A stretch of DNA of 47,002 nucleotides, taken from positions 1-47,002 of the IMG/VR virus record IMGVR_UViG_3300018428_000044; one strand, 5' to 3'. The notes beneath the pieces were generated by a model. It was not told the origin of the DNA. It did no database searches and saw only the letters and a list, made by a program, of their open reading frames with translations. This DNA is from a virus. Made by a program: the position numbers and the translations under genes. Below, one piece after another: positions 41,468 through 47,002 of this stretch (positions within the stretch are counted from its first letter, which is position 1; each line of letters begins with the position of its first letter).

Positions 41468-42015
41468 ACATACCACATCCAGGTATTATTTACATTACGA
41501 ACATCTATATTATTTTTTCTAGCGTATTCTAGAATAGCATCTTGCACAGGAATAGTTTCCCAATCGTGTCCTGATACTATACCTCCTTTACGTACTTTTT
41601 TAGACCAACGTTCTATCAAAGGAATAATATTATCAATTTCGGTCCAGGCATCTAAGTACACAAAGTCTAAAGATTCGTCATCAATCTTTGTTGCTGCTAT
41701 TTCTTCGTAATGTTCGACTAATTCTATTTTATCTTCTACACCTGACCATTTAATATTATGCTGTGCAGTAAGTTTTACCATACTGATATCTTTATCATCA
41801 AAAAATCTATCATAAATCGAATCGTAATATGGCTTAAATGCATCGATAGCATAAATTTTAGATATACTTTTACATTTTTGTGCTAATGATAAACTGCATT
41901 GTGCATAGTATGCACCTATCTCTGCACCAGTTAAATTTTCACCTAATGTATCTATTACGTAAACTAAATTTCCAGCATCAGTTCCGTTAAAATCATATGG
42001 AGTTGTATTGTTCAT
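41464..42015 (-). CDS. Class I SAM-dependent methyltransferase (183 aa)
   Basis: Motif I, GAEIGAYYAQCSLSLA (residues about 30-45), and the acidic end of strand 2 (IYAIDAFKPYYDS, Asp58) form the SAM-binding Rossmann core. LDFVYLDAWTEIDNIIPLIERW, then VRKGGIVSGHDW, is the usual Methyltransf_24-type strand 4/5 sequence. The substrate is unknown: proteins of this family methylate sugars, small molecules or peptides. It is the last gene of the minus-strand cassette, 1 nt after the 2OG oxygenase gene. The short length suggests no separate substrate-binding domain. Confidence 0.8.
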   Translation of the reverse strand: MNNTTPYDFNGTDAGNLVYVIDTLGENLTGAEIGAYYAQCSLSLAQKCKSISKIYAIDAFKPYYDSIYDRFFDDKDISMVKLTAQHNIKWSGVEDKIELVEHYEEIAATKIDDESLDFVYLDAWTEIDNIIPLIERWSKKVRKGGIVSGHDWETIPVQDAILEYARKNNIDVRNVNNTWMWYV

Positions 42016-42016
42016 G

Positions 42017-42637
42017 TTATACCTTTAATGTTAAATTGCCAGAAACTGATATTCTATAATCGTCACTAGTAGTAAATGGAGTAACTGTATGCATTAGTTT
42101 GTTTGGAAACATTAACAATTTGCCTTCGTAACTTTTATCTACTGGCAGTGTATGTGTATGAATTCCTCCTAACACATCAGTATAAACAAATTGAAAACTT
42201 GCTGCTTTATTTTCAATTGCTTTACTTCCGGGAGAATTTTTATACTCGTCTTCAATGTCATATGGAATATTAGTCCATAATACAAAACTCATTATTCCTG
42301 AATGTCCGTGTAACGGATTAAATTCATTTTTTTGTTGAAAGTTAACCCATAGTCCGCCCAGTCCTATTGGAACGTTTCTATCGAGAAAGTCGAAGTTTTT
42401 TAGATAAGAAAACTCTCTATCGTAATCGTATAGTGCTTCCATTACATAAGGTTCTATAACACTTCTACTATCTTTAAGTATGAATTCTTTATCTATATGT
42501 CCTGCAAGAATATGGTTAGCAGGCTCTGCAGATTCAAAATCATTTTGTATAGTTCTAATTTCTTTTCTAACGTCTGCTAGTATGTCTCTAGGAACATCGC
42601 CTAGAAAGAACCCTAAATTGTAAAAATTATACAGCAT
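42017..42637 (-). CDS. Putative 2OG-Fe(II) oxygenase (2OG-FeII_Oxy_5-like, 206 aa)
   Basis: The C-terminal half shows the conserved order of PF13759-type proteins: LWVNFQQKNEFNPLHGHSG (candidate ligands His110 and His112), MSFVLWTNIP, GGIHTHTLP, then GKLLMFPNKLMHTVTPFTTS (distal His183) and DDYRISVSGNLTL (Arg195, co-substrate anchor). This family is common in marine T4-like phages, without proven substrates. Its ATG overlaps the end of the upstream gene by 1 nt. The N-terminal about 90 residues are helical and probably carry substrate specificity. Confidence 0.8.
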   Translation of the reverse strand: MLYNFYNLGFFLGDVPRDILADVRKEIRTIQNDFESAEPANHILAGHIDKEFILKDSRSVIEPYVMEALYDYDREFSYLKNFDFLDRNVPIGLGGLWVNFQQKNEFNPLHGHSGIMSFVLWTNIPYDIEDEYKNSPGSKAIENKAASFQFVYTDVLGGIHTHTLPVDKSYEGKLLMFPNKLMHTVTPFTTSDDYRISVSGNLTLKV

Positions 42638-43362
42638 TACTCTTTCATTGTCCTTTTAAGATTTTTCTTATGACGTCCTGTAAAACTACTATGGTAGCTA
42701 TAAGACAAATGTATGTTATCCCATTCTTCTCTAGAAATTAAATGATTCTTAATTTTTAATCTTTTATCACTGAGGGGAATAATGTGTGTAATAATATCTT
42801 CAGAAAACAGTTCAATTCTTTTGTTTCTTCTTGGTAATAACATATTAACATGTGTACTATGTTGATCTTTATAGTTAACTATACCTGGAGGAACATTTAG
42901 ATCAAGAAGTCTATCTCCTAAGTTCCAAGTAGCAGGTGCAAATAAAAAGTCAACGCCGGACTTTTCTTTTAACAGCCACGGAGACAACATTTTAACATGA
43001 ATCATGTTTTCAAAGTTACCGTCAAATTGTTGTCTTGGATGATCAACTATAGGAAATACTTCATCTGCAGAAAATTGATATTTGTATTCGCCTGTATCTT
43101 TAGTTTCTAGAATTAAGTCTGCCCACATTGGGACACATAATCCTCTTTTATATAAAGATATTAGTCCGTCACATCTTTTTAATGTACCTGCTTGATATTT
43201 TATTCCGTTACCATTATCAACAGTAAAGGAATTGTGCATCTTTTTGTACCAGTTAGGCATTGCTTGACTTGCAGGCAGCACTGGAAAGTGCTTGTGTAAT
43301 GCAGGATTAAATGTAAATGCATCAACAACAATAGTTGACGGCTTTATAAAAATATCAAACAA
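42637..43362 (-). CDS. Conserved phage-type protein of unknown function (241 aa)
   Basis: I recognise the style but not a named family: PASQAMPNWYKKM, then GTLKRCDGLISLYKRGLCVP, MWADLILET, a ML-SPWLL stretch and a late PPGIVNYKDQHSTHVNMLLP. Similar sequences occur beside oxygenase genes in marine phages. The order C-D/P-x-x, hydrophobic strands, SPW/SPF and PPG/PGKF is shared loosely with the adjacent 237-aa protein, so the two may be distant paralogues. The C-terminus is very basic (TGRHKKNLKRTMKE), possibly binding nucleic acid or acidic partners. It overlaps the neighbouring genes by 1 nt and 8 nt, so it is a full member of the cassette. Confidence 0.6.
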   Translation of the reverse strand: MFDIFIKPSTIVVDAFTFNPALHKHFPVLPASQAMPNWYKKMHNSFTVDNGNGIKYQAGTLKRCDGLISLYKRGLCVPMWADLILETKDTGEYKYQFSADEVFPIVDHPRQQFDGNFENMIHVKMLSPWLLKEKSGVDFLFAPATWNLGDRLLDLNVPPGIVNYKDQHSTHVNMLLPRRNKRIELFSEDIITHIIPLSDKRLKIKNHLISREEWDNIHLSYSYHSSFTGRHKKNLKRTMKE

Positions 43363-44068
43363 CTAAATTTTCCTTTATTTTTTTAAGAACAATTTTGTTA
43401 GTTCTTGATTGCTTAAATCTTTTGTAACGATCTGCTAATGGAACAAATTTTTCCCATTGAGATGATGTTCCACATGTAGATGCTATTCTTTGCAACTCTG
43501 GAGTCATTTGAAATCTATGTAATTTAATTTTCTTTTCAGTCTCAAAAGAAACATATGCAAGAGGCTCGTCTTGTTCAAGTTTAAGTTCGTTGCCCCAAAG
43601 ATTATATTCTAAGTTTATAACTCTAAACCAAGAACCTATGTTAAATTTTCCAGGAACAACTGAACCATATTTTTGATGTTTAGCAGGATGAAAAAATGGC
43701 GAAGTTAGCGACATTGTAATATCTTCATCACTAAAAAATAAAAAGCTCATTCCGTATGTTAATAGCGTAGTGCCGTTAATACAAGGCTTATGTACTATAT
43801 CAGGTCTAATATAATCTTTACTATGAATGTTTACATTGTTTCCATCTACTATAAAATGGCTTTCTAATGGATTTTTAAGTATTACAGTTTTATTAGCAAC
43901 ATTCTGAAAAGCAGGACAAAAGAAAAAGTTATTTTCTTTAACATTTGTAATTCTTTCTTTTTGCCAAGCACTATAAAGTGTTTCAAGATCAGAATACATA
44001 ATATTCCAATCTCTTTCAGCATCAAAAAATACTGGCGCCCAATATATATTGCTAATTCTATCTGCCAT
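43355..44068 (-). CDS. Conserved phage-type protein of unknown function (237 aa)
   Basis: It opens ISNIYWAPVFFDAERDWNIMY, then FFFCPAFQNVANKTVILKNP, MSFLFFSDEDITMSLTSPFF, VVPGKFNIGSWFRVINLEYN and FETEKKIKLHRFQM. The pattern is known to me from hypothetical proteins of cyanophage genomes. A mostly beta-sheet fold is likely and no catalytic motif is obvious. The C-terminal about 25 residues are basic. It overlaps the halogenase 2 gene by 11 nt upstream and the 241-aa gene by 8 nt downstream, which argues for co-expression with halogenase 2, perhaps as a partner or substrate-presenting protein (inference). Confidence 0.6.
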   Translation of the reverse strand: MADRISNIYWAPVFFDAERDWNIMYSDLETLYSAWQKERITNVKENNFFFCPAFQNVANKTVILKNPLESHFIVDGNNVNIHSKDYIRPDIVHKPCINGTTLLTYGMSFLFFSDEDITMSLTSPFFHPAKHQKYGSVVPGKFNIGSWFRVINLEYNLWGNELKLEQDEPLAYVSFETEKKIKLHRFQMTPELQRIASTCGTSSQWEKFVPLADRYKRFKQSRTNKIVLKKIKENLVV

Positions 44069-45533
44069 ATTGTGTTCTTATTTCTCTAAGATATTGTTTG
44101 TGTGTAATTTTTGGTACAGTTTCATCTTTAATAATGTTATTTCTTACCATTTCATCTGCTTTAATTTTTAAAGTAATAGGCAATGCTTCGAATTCTTCCT
44201 TAATACTTTTAACATCAAATAAACTTAGTCCGTTTAGTATAAAAATATGATGATGTTCTGTAAAAAGCACATATCTCGATACTTTACTAAAGTCTTCTCT
44301 AACAGGAATTTTGTGTTTCCACATTGTTAATTTCTGTTTTAAAGAATCTGGTAATTTAAATCCTTTTAAATCTTTCCAAAATTGACTATTTTCTTTATTT
44401 GTTATATAGTGTAGTATAACAAAGTCTCTTATGTTTGTCAAGATATCATTAACCGATTCGTTATACTCTTTTATAACTACATCGTTATAATTAACAAGTT
44501 TGTGCATTAGTAAGAATGCTTGTTGTATGCTTGTTCCTATAGAAGTTGCTTCTAATGGTTCTACAAAACTTGCACTAAGTCCTACAGCACAACAGTTATT
44601 AACCCAAGGTGTATCAATGGCTCCGGGATCAAATTCAAACTGATTTCGTACTTCTATTTCGTGTCCTAAATAATCTTCAACTTCTTTTTTTGCTTGCTCT
44701 GGTGTGATATAGTTTTTGTCAAAAATATAACCATTGCCCCATCTCCCCCAAGTTGGGATTCTAAACATCCATCCTGAGTCCATAGCTCTTGCAATCGTCC
44801 ACATATTGTAGTTTTCAGTATCAGGTGTTTGAAATACAATAGCACTATTCATTTTTAAATATTCAGAATAAGAGTTCCATTTTGCACCTAACTTGCCAAT
44901 CAATAATCGTTTGAATCCTGTACTATCGATATAGAAATCATACTTGTATTCTCTTTTTCCTTTGATGGTGCTAATATTATTGTTTTCGTCTAGAGTAATA
45001 TCTTCAATAATATCGTCGAACAATTCGATGCCAAATTCTTTTGCTTTGTTTTCTAACCAAATATTAAGACTATTAGTATTAAAATGGTATTGTCTAGTTA
45101 CGAAATCGTTTTTATGTTTTAAAAACCATGCATTAACTTCGTTATCCCAGTTAAGTTTAGAACTTAGATGCTTTGACGACTTTCCTTCACCTATCAATTT
45201 TCCGTAAAGTAAACTGTACATAGCATTAGTAGAAGAATAATCATCGTGAATGCAATGTAGGTAATCTTCGTCGGCCCAGTTTTGAAACATTATTCCTGAT
45301 TTCAGAGTTGCATCACATTGAGAAATAACTTCTTTAAAATCAACATCAATAAAATCAATAAAATCTGCCCAGTGTTCCGTAGAACCCTCACCTACCCCGA
45401 TAATTCCTATCTTAGAAGATCGTATTAAATCTATTTTTCGATCAGGAAATCTTTTCTTCAAAATAAGGGCGGTAACAAACCCTGCTGTACCGCCTCCTAC
45501 TATACATATTGATTTAGGATTTTTGCAAGTCAT
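44058..45533 (-). CDS. Flavin-dependent tryptophan halogenase 2, divergent
   Basis: This is a 491-aa protein. The FAD site is ICIVGGGTAGFV, followed by IGVGEGST. The likely catalytic lysine is Lys78 in DATLKSGIMF, aligned with Lys79 of PrnA. The signature W-x-W-x-I-P is altered: residues 255-260 read WMFRIP, so the second Trp is Phe. GLSASFVEPLEATSIG near 340 supplies the Glu region. The protein is about 40 aa shorter than halogenase 1 and only moderately similar, so the pair is probably not a recent duplication. The Trp-to-Phe change may alter substrate range or halide use. Its start lies inside the end of the 113-aa gene (20-nt overlap), an unusually long overlap for this cluster. Confidence 0.88.
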   Translation of the reverse strand: MTCKNPKSICIVGGGTAGFVTALILKKRFPDRKIDLIRSSKIGIIGVGEGSTEHWADFIDFIDVDFKEVISQCDATLKSGIMFQNWADEDYLHCIHDDYSSTNAMYSLLYGKLIGEGKSSKHLSSKLNWDNEVNAWFLKHKNDFVTRQYHFNTNSLNIWLENKAKEFGIELFDDIIEDITLDENNNISTIKGKREYKYDFYIDSTGFKRLLIGKLGAKWNSYSEYLKMNSAIVFQTPDTENYNMWTIARAMDSGWMFRIPTWGRWGNGYIFDKNYITPEQAKKEVEDYLGHEIEVRNQFEFDPGAIDTPWVNNCCAVGLSASFVEPLEATSIGTSIQQAFLLMHKLVNYNDVVIKEYNESVNDILTNIRDFVILHYITNKENSQFWKDLKGFKLPDSLKQKLTMWKHKIPVREDFSKVSRYVLFTEHHHIFILNGLSLFDVKSIKEEFEALPITLKIKADEMVRNNIIKDETVPKITHKQYLREIRTQYGR

Positions 45534-45855
45534 CCTTGATCACCTCAATTAAATGATTTAGACGTCTAATGTCATCGTTAACTGCGCATAACTGATATTG
45601 CATAACATCTGCGCCTTCACCTTCCATTATTAGTCCTTGCATCGAGATGAAAATTCCAGCCATTTTACAATACTTTGCAAATTCGCTGTCTTCCATATTA
45701 TAAGTAGGTAATTCTTCTACTTTAAATCTTGCTTTAATTTGACGTGCTGGTTCACTTAATCCACTTTCTTCTAGGACCTTAGCAATTTCTGCAGCGGCCT
45801 CTTTGTGATCGTCAGATATTGTACCGTAATCAAATAAATGTTTTTTTATTGTCAT
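45514..45855 (-). CDS. Small helical protein of unknown function (113 aa)
   Basis: MTIKKHLFDYGTISDDHKEA is followed by predicted helices (AAAEIAKVLEESGLSE, FAKYCKMAGIFISMQGL) and a C-terminal amphipathic helix (NDDIRRLNHLIEVIKDDLQ) that could form a coiled coil. It has no family that I recognise. It overlaps the halogenase 2 start by 20 nt and follows the 246-aa oxygenase by 3 nt, so it is co-translated. A structural partner or adaptor for the halogenase or oxygenase is a reasonable guess. The ribosome site AGGAGC lies 10 nt upstream of the start (minus strand). Confidence 0.55.
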   Translation of the reverse strand: MTIKKHLFDYGTISDDHKEAAAEIAKVLEESGLSEPARQIKARFKVEELPTYNMEDSEFAKYCKMAGIFISMQGLIMEGEGADVMQYQLCAVNDDIRRLNHLIEVIKDDLQKS

Positions 45856-45858
45856 AGT

Positions 45859-46599
45859 TTAAGCTCCTGTTTGATATAACTTTGGTATACCCAATATTGG
45901 GCGACCATCTAATTTATTTTTAAAAGGTCCTGATTCGTCATTATAGTGTAAGAATACTTGTGCATGATTTAGTCCATGAAATTTTTCTCTCCAGTGATCA
46001 ACTTCGCAACCTCTGTAAATAATCATATCTCCTGGTTTTAGATGAATAGGAACACCGTCTGGGTCATTCTTTGTTTCAACATACATCGGCCAATCGTAAC
46101 CTTCCCATTCTTCACCTTGAAGATTAGAAGTATTATATCCTAAACATAGTGTTGTACTAATTTCGCAACTTTCTCTATCTCTATGACGCTTTAATATTTC
46201 GCCTTGCTGATACAGTCTCCAATAACTATATGTAGGCATTACAGTATGTCCTGTGTATGCAGATATGGATCTAGCACTAGTTGCAAGTAGTGTATCCATA
46301 AACGGATCGCCATAACAATTATAACTAATTGGTGCTTGCTCGTCGCCAAATTGTCCATCCCATTCAGGTCTGTAATCTTGCTTTGCATTCATTTCCATAA
46401 AGTCTGCTCGTTGTGCTTTAACAATACAGTATTGATAAATTAAGCCAGCCATATTTTCGTCGATAAAACCTTTAATAACAAGATAATTGTTATCTTTAAA
46501 ATATGCTCTTGTATTTTCATACAATTCATCGACACTAGCAGTATATGATGTAGTTTCTGCTGTTTGTTCTTCAACAGTTTCTTCAGTGTTATTTTCCAT
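45859..46599 (-). CDS. 2OG-Fe(II) oxygenase (246 aa)
   Basis: An acidic N-terminal tail of about 22 residues precedes the fold. YLVIKGFIDENMAGLIYQYC is the usual entry helix. YSYWRLYQQGEILKRHRDRE gives the H-x-D ligands His139 and Asp141. HLKPGDMIIYRGCEVDHWRE gives distal His202, followed by AQVFLHYN. The pattern is that of phage and bacterial 2OG oxygenases whose distal element reads H-W-R-E-x-x-x-G. The substrate is unknown. Its ATG (46599) lies within the end of the upstream DUF6445-like gene (11-nt overlap); AGGAAAA is the ribosome site. Confidence 0.85.
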   Translation of the reverse strand: MENNTEETVEEQTAETTSYTASVDELYENTRAYFKDNNYLVIKGFIDENMAGLIYQYCIVKAQRADFMEMNAKQDYRPEWDGQFGDEQAPISYNCYGDPFMDTLLATSARSISAYTGHTVMPTYSYWRLYQQGEILKRHRDRESCEISTTLCLGYNTSNLQGEEWEGYDWPMYVETKNDPDGVPIHLKPGDMIIYRGCEVDHWREKFHGLNHAQVFLHYNDESGPFKNKLDGRPILGIPKLYQTGA

Positions 46600-47002
46600 T
46601 TTCTTTTCCTATTCTATCATAGTTAGTATTAAAAAAGAATACTTGTGTTAGTCTACCAGTATCTTTGTCATGCCCAAAACCAGGCGTAACGCTACGATGG
46701 CATAAGTTTCCTTTAAACATTATTACTCTATTAAAAACATTACCAACAAATGTAATTAATTCCCATTCTCCGTCTAGTGTTTTAATTTCGTCTTGAGTAC
46801 ATATATAAACACCACTTTCTTTATGTCTATAAATTCCTGTACCTGAGTCTGCTGGCGCATTCGGAGTTAGATAAAGTATAGCAGTCCATTCATTAGGATC
46901 TACATGTATCCATGTTTCGTCGCCTTCAACACATAATTGAAATTTAGCATTATCGTTAGTTTGCCATTCGCCTGTGTAAATGTTTCTTGAATCATCCCAC
47001 TC
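46589..47002 (-). CDS. DUF6445-like Fe(II)/2OG oxygenase-fold protein, partial (C-terminal 137 aa)
   Basis: The gene enters from beyond the right edge and ends at the TAA complementary to 46589-46591; the start is outside the window. My translation includes GDETWIHVDPNEWTAILYLT (H-x-D ligands), SGTGIYRHKESG, NVFNRVIMFKGNLCHRSVTP (distal His) and an Arg in TGRLTQVFFFN. The order matches the 201-aa protein at 37456-38061, and both families' members precede a halogenase in their operon. It overlaps the next gene by 11 nt. Confidence 0.75.
   Translation of the reverse strand, partial: EWDDSRNIYTGEWQTNDNAKFQLCVEGDETWIHVDPNEWTAILYLTPNAPADSGTGIYRHKESGVYICTQDEIKTLDGEWELITFVGNVFNRVIMFKGNLCHRSVTPGFGHDKDTGRLTQVFFFNTNYDRIGKENGK

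Overview
The window reads as a late, structural and host-recognition segment of a T4-like (myovirus) marine phage genome. The evidence is AT-rich sequence, very tight or overlapping genes, strong Shine-Dalgarno sites (often GGAGAAATAA), several copies of the T4-type late promoter box NATAAATA, giant repetitive tail-fibre proteins typical of cyanophages and pelagiphages, and dispersed 2OG-Fe(II) oxygenases and flavin-dependent tryptophan halogenases. The host cannot be fixed from sequence alone; a marine cyanobacterium or an AT-rich alphaproteobacterium such as SAR11 are both plausible. No integrase, transposase, tRNA or CRISPR array was recognised.

Layout. (1) 1-342: no clear gene. It holds a comparatively GC-rich stretch that folds into nested helices (candidate structured RNA), an intrinsic terminator at 206-239, a late promoter box at 240-247 and a short leader. 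(2) 343-30785, all plus strand: a run of virion genes. It has four small or medium structural proteins, two giant paralogous fibre proteins (1792 and 2015 aa) built of a beta-helix region plus about 13 copies of an N-x-I-x-T-T-x-S-N-x-D-L-E-L-R-A-N-G repeat, two small proteins, then two further giant proteins (1822 and 2986 aa) with seven N-terminal carbohydrate-binding-like modules each. A small protein and a 277-aa protein with a C-terminal S74 intramolecular chaperone follow. (3) 30789-33755: two glycine-rich, adhesin-like tail-tip proteins. (4) 33779-38061: first enzyme cassette, with a radical SAM protein and a 2OG-Fe(II) hydroxylase on plus, converging on a minus-strand pair (a halogenase and a DUF6445-like oxygenase). 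(5) 38147-41467, plus: a third glycine-rich protein, two tiny acidic paralogues and a JmjC/cupin-like protein. (6) 41464-47002, minus: second enzyme cassette. In transcription order it holds a partial DUF6445-like oxygenase, a 2OG oxygenase, a small helical protein, a second halogenase, two unknown proteins, a 2OG oxygenase and a SAM methyltransferase.

Interpretation. Regions 2 and 3 build the distal tail: baseplate-attached fibres, their folding chaperone and exchangeable glycine-rich receptor-binding tips. Regions 4 to 6 are unusual: two flavin halogenases, at least five Fe(II)/2OG- or cupin-type oxygenase-like proteins, a radical SAM protein and a methyltransferase, interleaved with adhesin genes. 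Individual halogenases and 2OG oxygenases are known in marine T4-like phages (VirX1 of cyanophage Syn10 is a characterised viral halogenase), but the full cassette looks like a protein- or peptide-tailoring system. Whether its substrate is a virion protein, a small peptide made in the cluster or a host metabolite is inference and not shown by the sequence. Two strand switches have stop codons overlapping by 4 nt, and the divergent junction at 38062-38146 carries late-promoter boxes on both strands arranged as an inverted repeat.
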